Assembly: GCA_017561265.1 (NCBI GenBank)
Contig: JAFZDJ010000020.1
Coordinates: forward strand, 1 to 34,901
Direction of reading: 5' to 3'
DNA: 34,901 nt
From: Bacteroidales bacterium
GTDB taxonomy: Bacteria; Bacteroidota; Bacteroidia; Bacteroidales; UBA932
The notes beneath the pieces are model-generated. The model was given only the letters and a program-made list of their open reading frames with translations, searched no databases and had not been told where the DNA came from. The position numbers and the translations under genes were made by a program. Shown piece by piece: positions 26,527 through 34,901 of the stretch (position 1 is the stretch's first letter; each line of letters starts with the position of its first letter).

Positions 26527-28532
26527 TCTTCGAAATACATGGAGATCTTGTCATGGAGGTGGACTCTGTCCTTGCCCATCACATTGTGCTCAGCGCATGG
26601 GTAAGGGAAGTAGTCTACCTGTACATTGTTCTTGATGCACTCCCTGATGAAGCTAAGGCTGTGCTCCCATACCACTACAGGGTCGATCGCTCCCTGACAG
26701 ATAAGAAGCTTGCCCTTGAGATCCTTGGCCTTGTTGATGAGGCTGGTCTTTGCATATCCTTCCGGATTACGGTCCGGGTGATCCATGTACCTTTCTCCGT
26801 ACATCACTTCATACCATTTCCAGTCGATGACAGGGCCTCCGGCAACGGCTACCTTGAATATGTCAGGATAGTTGGTGATGAGCGATATTGTCATGAATCC
26901 TCCGTAGCTCCATCCGTGCACTCCGATGCGGTCCTTGTCTACGTACGGAAGCTCCATGAGCATCTTCACGCCCTCGATCTGGTCAGCCATCTCAGCCTGT
27001 CCGCACTGGCCATGGATCGCCTTTTCGAACTCCGCTCCGCGGTTTGACGTACCTCTGTTGTCCTGTACATAGACGAGGTATCCGCGCTGAGCCATATACA
27101 TCTCCCACCTGCGGAGCTGGGCAAGGAATGTGTTCTGAACCATCTGAGAGTGAGGGCCTCCGTATACGTAAACGATTACAGGATACTTCTTTGCGGGGTC
27201 GAAATCCTTCGGCTTGATGAGACGGTAATAGTTGTCATAGAGGCCGTCGGCGCTCTTTACTGTACCGAGAGATATTTCTGTGTAAGCATAGTCGAGAGTC
27301 GGGTCTTCAGCCTTGAGGAGGCTTGCGAGAACCTTTCCGTCTGAGCTGCAAAGATCGGTCATACCAGGGTTGCAGAGACTGCTCCAGCTGTCTGTATAAT
27401 GTCTGCAGTCAGGGCTTATCGCTATCGTATGCCATCCTTCAGCCTTTGTGAGCCTTTCCGGATTTCCGACCTTGACAGCCGGTACGCCCTTTGTCGCAGC
27501 CGACTTCGGAAGCTTTATTGATACTCTGAAGAGATGGTTCTCGACAGGGGATACCTCTGCCGATGTGTACCATACATATTTGCCGTCGTTAGCGATGTAA
27601 TCCACGTCCGCGTCTGTCGCTGTGAGTCTGCGCACATTACCCTCGAGATCACAGAGATACAGGTTGCGGTAGCCGTCCCTGTTGTCCGTACGATAGAGGA
27701 AGATGTTGTCTGAGCCTTTTACGAACCATACAGGATTCTGCGGCTCGACGTATCTGTCGTTGTCCTCGGTAAGGATTGTCTTGACGAAGCTGCCGTCTGC
27801 TGCATTGTACATGTTAAGCTTCATGTGCTTCTGGCTGCGGTCGAGGACCTGGATGAAGATCTTCGATGCGTCGGGTGACCAGCTGATGTTTGTAAGATAC
27901 TGGTCATAGCCGAAGTCGTTCGCCTGGGCATAGACGGTTTTGCCGCTTGCGATGTCATAGATGCCCAGCTGCACGTTTTCAGAGTCCATTCCCGCCATAG
28001 GGTATTTGATCTCTACGAGAGAACCTGTACGGGTGGTAATGTCCAGAAGAGGGAAGGTCGTAACCTTGCTCTCGTCCTTGCGGTAGAACGCTACCTTGCT
28101 GCTGTCCGGTGCCCAGAAGATTCCGCCCTCGATTCCGAACTCGTTTCGGCTTGTGAACTGTCCGTATGTGATCTGATCGTTTTCGCTTACTGCGACAGGG
28201 GTCTCCTTGCCATCTTTGCCGACGAGATAGAGGCTCTGGCCCTTTGTAACTGCGCTCAGTGACGGAGCGGGCTGAGCCTTAAGGTCGCTGAGGGCTCCGC
28301 TCTGGATGTCATATACCTGCCATTTGTTGCCCTTTCTGATCACGAGCTCCGAACCCTCTGTCCATGTGCTGTACAGACTTTCCGGAGACAGCTCCCTTGA
28401 GAGGATTGTCTCCTCCATCGTGAGGACTTTTCCTGACGGATCGTTCGCCTCTCTTGTGCTGACTATGCCTGGCTGTGCAGACAAAGTCAATCCCAGACAC
28501 AATGTGCCCAGGATTAAACTTATTTTCTTCAT
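26517..28532 (-). CDS. Secreted S9-family dipeptidyl peptidase (DPP IV-like)
   Basis: A 671-residue prolyl-oligopeptidase-type serine peptidase with a signal peptide (ILGTLCLGLTLSAQ). The N-terminal ~430 residues form the beta-propeller, including RNEFGIEGGIFWAPDSS near residue 135, the region that carries the amino-terminus-binding acidic residues in DPP IV relatives. The C-terminal alpha/beta-hydrolase has Ser542 in GWSYGGFM, Asp617 in QGAIDPVV and His649 in AEHNV. It probably removes N-terminal dipeptides from peptides in the periplasm, as DPP IV does in Porphyromonas. The cleavage preference is inferred. It lies 13 nt downstream of a small anchored protein gene and is probably cotranscribed with it. 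Confidence 0.9.
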   Translation of the reverse strand: MKKISLILGTLCLGLTLSAQPGIVSTREANDPSGKVLTMEETILSRELSPESLYSTWTEGSELVIRKGNKWQVYDIQSGALSDLKAQPAPSLSAVTKGQSLYLVGKDGKETPVAVSENDQITYGQFTSRNEFGIEGGIFWAPDSSKVAFYRKDESKVTTFPLLDITTRTGSLVEIKYPMAGMDSENVQLGIYDIASGKTVYAQANDFGYDQYLTNISWSPDASKIFIQVLDRSQKHMKLNMYNAADGSFVKTILTEDNDRYVEPQNPVWFVKGSDNIFLYRTDNRDGYRNLYLCDLEGNVRRLTATDADVDYIANDGKYVWYTSAEVSPVENHLFRVSIKLPKSAATKGVPAVKVGNPERLTKAEGWHTIAISPDCRHYTDSWSSLCNPGMTDLCSSDGKVLASLLKAEDPTLDYAYTEISLGTVKSADGLYDNYYRLIKPKDFDPAKKYPVIVYVYGGPHSQMVQNTFLAQLRRWEMYMAQRGYLVYVQDNRGTSNRGAEFEKAIHGQCGQAEMADQIEGVKMLMELPYVDKDRIGVHGWSYGGFMTISLITNYPDIFKVAVAGGPVIDWKWYEVMYGERYMDHPDRNPEGYAKTSLINKAKDLKGKLLICQGAIDPVVVWEHSLSFIRECIKNNVQVDYFPYPCAEHNVMGKDRVHLHDKISMYFEDYL

Positions 28533-28545
28533 ATTTTACTGATTA

Positions 28546-28926
28546 TTAGTCTCTTACTGATACAATCCTGTCTACTATGTACTTCTGCTTTCCTCTCCAA
28601 GGAAGAGTTCCGAGGTACTCCTTGTAATGCAGCTCGACAGTCTTTCCGCCGCATCTCATGAGCGAGTCTGCTATAGCCTCGTCTGTGATCGAGAAGTCGA
28701 ACTCATATGACTGGATCACTCCCGGATTAGTGCCCTTGCCCTTGCCGAAGCCGGCCTGGATCGCTCTTCCCTCATATGTCTTGAATACATATCCTTTGTA
28801 CACTACGAAATTCAGCTCTCCTGCCTTCACTCCTTCTCCGAATACGAAATAGAACTTGAAGAAAATGAACGCTGCCAATGCGAGGACAATGATGCCTGAA
28901 ATGAATCCTATGATCTTTCCTTTCAT
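28546..28926 (-). CDS. Small conserved membrane-anchored protein of unknown function
   Basis: A 126-residue protein with one N-terminal membrane helix (residues ~5-25, IIGFISGIIVLALAAFIFF) and a soluble domain outside the cytoplasm. The domain includes FGEGVKAGELNFVVYKGYVFKT-like strands and ends with LHYKEYLGTLPWRGKQKYIVDRI. Similar proteins occur in many Bacteroidales and are sometimes mislabelled 6-phosphogluconate dehydrogenase; there is no dehydrogenase motif here. Its place directly ahead of the dipeptidyl peptidase gene may reflect only shared transcription. The start ATG follows an exact TAnnTTTG box. Confidence 0.75.
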   Translation of the reverse strand: MKGKIIGFISGIIVLALAAFIFFKFYFVFGEGVKAGELNFVVYKGYVFKTYEGRAIQAGFGKGKGTNPGVIQSYEFDFSITDEAIADSLMRCGGKTVELHYKEYLGTLPWRGKQKYIVDRIVSVRD

Positions 28927-28943
28927 GATGAATTAATTTTTTA

Positions 28944-28951
28944 CAAAGTTA
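28944..28951 (-). promoter_or_regulatory. Promoter -7 box of the small protein/dipeptidyl peptidase unit
   Basis: The minus strand reads TAACTTTG, an exact TAnnTTTG match, 17 nt before the ATG at 28926. It is divergent from the arginine deiminase promoter. Confidence 0.6.
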
Positions 28952-28976
28952 GCAAATATTCCATATATAGTACCTG

Positions 28977-29008
28977 TTTGCTCCTTTCTGAAAAAAATAT
29001 TATATTTA
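28977..29008 (+). promoter_or_regulatory. Probable promoter of arginine deiminase-ndk
   Basis: TTTG (28977-28980), a 20-nt spacer and TATATTTA (29001-29008) match the Bacteroidota consensus except for the last base. A second, less regular TATAGTTTG lies nearer the ATG. Confidence 0.5.
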
Positions 29009-29033
29009 CCAAATGTTTTGCTTATAGTTTGAA

Positions 29034-30299
29034 ATGAAACTGAAGATAGACATACAGTCAGAGATAGGACGCCTTGACGCGGTCCTCCTGCACAGGCCCG
29101 GACATGAGGTCGAGAACATGACGCCGAGGAATGTCCAGAGGGCTCTGTACAGCGATATTTTGAATCTTTCGATTGCCCAGTACGAGTATGAGCAACTTTC
29201 GGGAGTACTCTCGAAACTTGCTGCCGTATATGAGGTCCGCGATCTTCTCGTGAAGGTTCTGGATCAGTGGAAGCCTCGTGCTGATCTTATCCACAGGATA
29301 TGTGTGGCGGAGGATGTCGTGCCTTATATCGACATTCTCATGGCAATGGATTCTGTCGATCTTGCCAGAGTTCTGATAGAGGGACTTCCTGTCAGAATGG
29401 ATACGTTGACAGCCTATCTGCGTAATGAATACTATGCCCTTTATCCTCTCTACAACTTCTATTTTACCCGCGACGCAGCCGTAACTATCGGAAATCAGGC
29501 CTTGATATGCCGTATGGCAAACAAGGTACGTATGCGTGAGTCGCTGATAATGGATGCGATATACCGTTGCAGCGGGGCATTCGAATGCGGCGTTGTGGAT
29601 GCAAATGCAGACCAGCCGGAAACGTCCGAGGTCATTATGGAGGGTGGCGACATATTGATCGCCCGCGAGGACATACTCATTGTCGGTAACGGTGTGAGGA
29701 CAACGCCTCAGGGTATCGATTTCATAGTGGACAGATTCTGCAAGGCAAACCCGTCAGGAAAGCTTCATGTATTGGTGCAGCAGCTTCCGTCGGAGCCTGA
29801 GTCATTCATCCATCTGGATATGGTTTTCACTCTTCTGGATAAGGATAAGTGCATGATCTTCAAGCCTCTTATAGAGCAGGCAAACCAGTATCAGACAGTC
29901 CATATCACGATCGAGCAGGGTAGAGTAGAGTCCATCCGCTCGGTTGCAGGACTTCTTCCTGCACTTAAGGCCCTGGGAATGGATCTGAAGCCTCTTGTTT
30001 GCGGCGGAGACGACGAATGGGATCAGGAGAGGGAACAGTGGCACAGCGGAGCAAACTTCTTCGCATTCGCCCCCGGCAAGGTACTTACTTACGCTAGAAA
30101 CATCCATACATTGGATGAACTGGACAAGGCGGGATTCGAGATCGTGAAGGCGGCGGAATTCATTGCTGGCAATAAGGAGGATGCGGTTTATGGCGATAAT
30201 CCATGCGCGATCACGATCGATGGATCGGAGCTTCCTCGCGGAGGAGGTGGAGCAAGGTGCATGACAATGCCGCTGTCAAGACAGAAAGTAAATTGGTAA
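29034..30299 (+). CDS. arcA: Arginine deiminase
   Basis: Hydrolyses L-arginine to citrulline and ammonia, first step of the arginine deiminase pathway. The 421-residue length is typical. Motifs in order: VLLHRPG near residue 17, YSDILNLSIAQYE around 39-52 (the family's FDDI region), FTRD at 144-147, EGGD at 203-206, HLD with His260 and Asp262, and the nucleophile Cys409 in GGGGARCMTMPLSR. These match the Cys/His/Asp/Glu guanidinium-hydrolase active site. No ornithine carbamoyltransferase or carbamate kinase gene is adjacent; the next gene is ndk. The rest of the pathway, or another use for citrulline, must lie elsewhere. Confidence 0.94.
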   Translation: MKLKIDIQSEIGRLDAVLLHRPGHEVENMTPRNVQRALYSDILNLSIAQYEYEQLSGVLSKLAAVYEVRDLLVKVLDQWKPRADLIHRICVAEDVVPYIDILMAMDSVDLARVLIEGLPVRMDTLTAYLRNEYYALYPLYNFYFTRDAAVTIGNQALICRMANKVRMRESLIMDAIYRCSGAFECGVVDANADQPETSEVIMEGGDILIAREDILIVGNGVRTTPQGIDFIVDRFCKANPSGKLHVLVQQLPSEPESFIHLDMVFTLLDKDKCMIFKPLIEQANQYQTVHITIEQGRVESIRSVAGLLPALKALGMDLKPLVCGGDDEWDQEREQWHSGANFFAFAPGKVLTYARNIHTLDELDKAGFEIVKAAEFIAGNKEDAVYGDNPCAITIDGSELPRGGGGARCMTMPLSRQKVNW

Positions 30300-30325
30300 A
30301 TAAAATACAATCACAATAATCAATT

Positions 30326-30787
30326 ATGGAAAGAACACTTGTAATTCTTAAGCCGGGATGCCTCCAGAGAGGTCTTATCGGCGAAGTCATCTCAAGATTT
30401 GAGAAAAGAGGACTCAAGCTCGTGGCTATGAAGATGGTTCAGCTCGATGAGGAGATTCTTAAGGTTCATTATGCTCATCTTCTCGACAGACCTTTCTTCC
30501 CTTGGCTCCGCGACGGCATGATGGCTGCTCCTGTAATCCTCTGCTGCTGGGAAGGTTACAGCGCAGTTCAGGTAGTGCGCGACATGGCTGGTGCAACAAA
30601 GGCAAGCAAGGCGGTTCCTGGAACAATCCGTGGCGATTACAGCCTCAGTGCTCAGGAGAACATCGTACACACATCAGATTCTCTCGAGAATGCAGAGATC
30701 GAGCTCAAGAGATTCTTCGTAGAGTCAGACTACTGCGACTACAAGTCTCCGCTTGATCCTTTCAAGTACGCTCCGGACGAATATTAA
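30326..30787 (+). CDS. ndk: Nucleoside diphosphate kinase
   Basis: Transfers the terminal phosphate between nucleoside tri- and diphosphates via a phosphohistidine. The 153-residue product has the N-terminal TLVILKP strand with Lys9, QRGLIGEVI, the GTIRGDYS nucleotide-binding turn near 99-106, and the catalytic His115 in ENIVHTSDS. The widespread KPDA/KPDG segment reads KPGC here, a known type of variation in Bacteroidota. It follows arginine deiminase by 26 nt with no promoter box between them, so the two are probably cotranscribed. A strong terminator follows. Confidence 0.96.
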   Translation: MERTLVILKPGCLQRGLIGEVISRFEKRGLKLVAMKMVQLDEEILKVHYAHLLDRPFFPWLRDGMMAAPVILCCWEGYSAVQVVRDMAGATKASKAVPGTIRGDYSLSAQENIVHTSDSLENAEIELKRFFVESDYCDYKSPLDPFKYAPDEY

Positions 30788-30803
30788 TCTTGAATATCCG
30801 CAT

Positions 30804-30835
30804 AAAAAAACTCCGCATTCCTGCGGAGTTTTTTG
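30804..30835. terminator. Bidirectional terminator between ndk and the V-ATPase operon
   Basis: ACTCCGCA and TGCGGAGT form a perfect stem around TTCC. It is flanked by an A run on the left and a T run on the right, so it ends transcription from both ndk and the converging V-ATPase operon. Confidence 0.93.
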
Positions 30836-30853
30836 TGTTATGTTGCCTGCGTA

Positions 30854-33151
<2,298 letters not shown>

Positions 33152-33162
<11 letters not shown>

Positions 33163-33769
33163 TGTTCTGCTCCTCCTCTTCTTCAATAGCATGTCTGCTC
33201 TTAACGATCTTGGAAGCCGCCTTGGAGAGGTTCTCCTCGTCCTCCATGTATCGTTTGATCTTTCTGATTGCCTCCTGATATCCAGGGATCTGGACCTTCT
33301 CGTAAAGGTTTACCTTCTGAGTGGTCTTCTTTCTCTGGAAGTCAAGAATACGTGCTTTCTCGAGATAGACCTCGGACTCGATTCCAAGCCTTGATAGCTC
33401 CTTGAGGATCGCTACTCCGTCAGCATACCACGCAGGGCAGTTGAAGGCGTTGAACTCATGGATCTCATACTTGATCTCTCCGAGGGCCGGCGTCTTTACT
33501 CCGGCAACCTTTACAGTATAAAGGTCTACGTCGACGATCGAGATCAGGTTTGCCTGGAACTCGTTCCAGAGAGCTGCGAGATAGTCGTATTTCTTCAGGG
33601 CGGCATCAAGATCTTCAATAAGCTTCTCCGAATAGTCCTTGGCCTTCTTCACCTCGACACGCAGCGCCGACTCCTTGTTCTTCAAGGTTGGAAGGGCGTT
33701 CTTACGCATCTTGAGCTGCTTGTTCAAGTTGTTCAGAGACGTCTTATTATATTGAAATTTTATTGCCAT
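33152..33769 (-). CDS. ntpD: V-type ATP synthase subunit D (central stalk)
   Basis: Central rotor shaft linking the A3B3 head to the membrane ring. The 205-residue product is mostly long helices: FQYNKTSLNNLNKQLKMRKN at the start, with the conserved L..L...L..R..AL..L..K pattern, and a C-terminal helix with RYMEDEENLSKAASKIVKSRHA. The acidic, low-complexity tail (EEEEEQNNDN) is unusual but short. ATG 33769 (MAIKFQYNKT) is chosen; the frame extends seven codons upstream, toward the palindromic repeat. That repeat ends 15 nt before the start codon, so it occupies the place where translation signals would normally lie. Confidence 0.94.
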
Positions 33770-33784
33770 AATTTTGCTTCTCAC

Positions 33785-33847
33785 TGTCATTCTGAACGAA
33801 GTGAAGAATCTTTACATAAAGATCCTTCGCTGGCGCTCAGGATGACA
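33785..33847. repeat. Full copy of a dispersed palindromic repeat inside the V-ATPase operon
   Basis: An almost complete 63-bp inverted repeat. The outer ends TGTCAT and ATGACA pair exactly, the inner ATCTTTA and TAAAGAT pair exactly around a two-base centre, and the middle has a one-base bulge and several mismatches. The plus-strand translation contains HSERSEES and SLALRMT, the peptide signature of a widespread bacterial intergenic palindrome (TGTCATnCTGAnCGAAGnGAAG type). It sits between subunits B and D, 7 nt after the B stop. There is no T run, so it is not an intrinsic terminator. Confidence 0.85.
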
Positions 33848-33854
33848 TTTCTGA

Positions 33855-34901
33855 TTATTTGTTTGGCCAGTAAGTGTCGATAAGCTCCTGCTTGATACCG
33901 GTCTCGGCCTTCGTGAAGTATGTACCGAAGAGCTCCCATGCAGTATCGAGCATGTCATCGATCTTGAGGTTCACGTCGATCGCGAGAAGTCTTGTTGCGT
34001 ATGCCTTCGCATAGTCAAGACATCTGAGGTCGTAGTCGCTGAGGTCGAAACCGTTCTCGAGCTTTGTCTTTGCGTTCTGTGCATCGGCATAGAGACGTAC
34101 TGACGCGTTCATTACCTGACCGTGGTCCTTACGTGTCTTCTTACCCTGTACGAGCTGCTTAAGACGTGAGAGCGAACGGAACGGATCGATGATGACCTTA
34201 CCTGAATCCGGATCGGTACGGAGGAAGAGCTGTCCCTCTGTGATGTAACCGGTGTTGTCCGGAATCGCGTGTGTGATGTCTCCGTCGTTGAGGGTTGTCA
34301 CGGCGATGATTGTGATCGAACCTCCCTCAGGAAGCTGTACGGCCTTCTCGTAGATCTTTGCGAGGTCTGAGTAAAGCGAACCCGGCATCGAGTCCTTTGA
34401 AGGGATCTGGTCCATACGGTTAGACACGATAGAGAGAGCATCGGCGTAGAGGGTCATGTCTGTAAGGAGCACGAGCACCTTCTCGTTCTTCTCCACAGCG
34501 AAATACTCTGCAGCTGTAAGAGCCATGTCCGGAATGAGGAGTCGCTCTACAGGCGGCTGCTCTGTCGTATTCACGAATGAAATGATCTTGTCCAATGCGC
34601 CCGCTGCCTCGAACTCATGCTTGAAGTAGAGGTAGTCGTCGTTTGAAAGACCCATACCGCCGAGGATGATCTTGTCCACGTCTGCACGGAGAGCCACCTG
34701 AGCCATTACGTTGTTGTATGGCTGGTCAGGGTCTGCGAAGAAAGGAATCTTCTGACCTGACACGAGGGTGTTGTTGAGGTCGATGCCGGCGATACCGGTA
34801 GGGATGAGCTGTGAAGGCTGCTTTCTCTTATATGGGTTCACTGACGGACCACCGATCTCGACTGTCTTTCCTTCCACTGCCGGACCGCCGTCGATAGGCT
34901 C
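33855..34901 (-). CDS. ntpB: V-type ATP synthase subunit B (partial, 5' end beyond the window)
   Basis: Non-catalytic nucleotide-binding subunit of the A3B3 head. The frame is open to the right edge; the first readable codons encode EPIDGGPAVEGKTVEIGG, and PSVNPYKRKQPSQLIPTG follows. Conserved blocks after that: IPFFADPDQPYNNVMAQVAL (a degenerate P-loop, as expected for B), VLVLLTDMTLYADALS, and MPGSLYSDLAKIYEKA with the downstream TITIIAVTTLNDGDITHAIPD-type segment. The missing N-terminus is roughly 100 residues. Order B-D-I-K matches Bacteroidota V-ATPase operons, in which E, a DUF2764-type gene and A normally precede B. Confidence 0.95.
   Translation of the reverse strand, partial: EPIDGGPAVEGKTVEIGGPSVNPYKRKQPSQLIPTGIAGIDLNNTLVSGQKIPFFADPDQPYNNVMAQVALRADVDKIILGGMGLSNDDYLYFKHEFEAAGALDKIISFVNTTEQPPVERLLIPDMALTAAEYFAVEKNEKVLVLLTDMTLYADALSIVSNRMDQIPSKDSMPGSLYSDLAKIYEKAVQLPEGGSITIIAVTTLNDGDITHAIPDNTGYITEGQLFLRTDPDSGKVIIDPFRSLSRLKQLVQGKKTRKDHGQVMNASVRLYADAQNAKTKLENGFDLSDYDLRCLDYAKAYATRLLAIDVNLKIDDMLDTAWELFGTYFTKAETGIKQELIDTYWPNK

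Noticed and set aside
33458..33883. Plus-strand 141-codon frame across the B-D junction
   Set aside because: It is antisense to subunit D and its end is the translated palindromic repeat (HSERSEES, SLALRMT). This is a well-known kind of spurious protein.

Overview
The window reads as chromosomal DNA of a Bacteroidota bacterium, most likely order Bacteroidales. The main sign is the promoter type: TAnnTTTG boxes lie ahead of most transcription units, often with a TTTG 19-20 nt further upstream, and Shine-Dalgarno sequences are weak or absent. Gene content agrees: a Bacteroidota-style GlmM and NDK, zinc-free L31, a RluA-type synthase with a long N-terminal extension, a secreted S9 dipeptidyl peptidase, single-chain serine dehydratase, and a V-type ATPase. 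I see no rRNA, phage, insertion sequence with a transposase, or CRISPR array. This is mostly core housekeeping sequence.

Layout. 1-2.1 kb: a GC-rich non-coding edge, tRNA-Ala(TGC), glycerate kinase, tRNA-Glu(CTC) and a small DUF486 membrane protein, all on the minus strand. 2.1-5.0 kb (plus): glmM, translationally coupled to a cytoplasmic DUF1343/NamZ-like protein, then rpmE2 (L31). 5.0-8.0 kb (minus): operon ftsE-nth-rluA-type synthase. 8.0-12.9 kb (plus): a 1005-aa secreted TPR protein and a 597-aa outer-membrane barrel. 12.9-20.5 kb (plus): gyrB, a 7TM-HD phosphohydrolase, trigger factor, clpP, clpX. 20.5-22.8 kb (plus): M20 dipeptidase and pyrF, separated by a striking 110-bp structured inverted repeat. 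22.8-25.7 kb (minus): serine dehydratase, an AraC regulator and an unrecognised nuclease-like protein. 25.8-28.9 kb: a secreted hypothetical protein converging on a dipeptidyl peptidase and a small anchored protein. 29.0-30.8 kb (plus): arginine deiminase and ndk. 30.85-34.9 kb (minus): the distal half of a V-type ATPase operon (B, D, I, K), with subunit B cut by the right edge.

Functional themes. Protein quality control is grouped (trigger factor, ClpP, ClpX). Amino-acid and peptide catabolism recurs (DPP-type peptidase, M20 dipeptidase, serine dehydratase, arginine deiminase), consistent with a peptide-fermenting gut or oral lifestyle. The V-ATPase rotor subunit keeps residues equivalent to the sodium-binding set of Enterococcus hirae NtpK, so sodium coupling is plausible.

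The least ordinary features are non-coding. They are the 26-bp-arm inverted repeat before pyrF, a 63-bp palindromic repeat inside the V-ATPase operon with a half-copy just upstream of clpP, and a possible small RNA between the AraC gene and the serine dehydratase gene. I did not find a convincing new multi-gene system; the nearest candidate is the two-gene AraC/nuclease-like unit at 22.8-24.3 kb.
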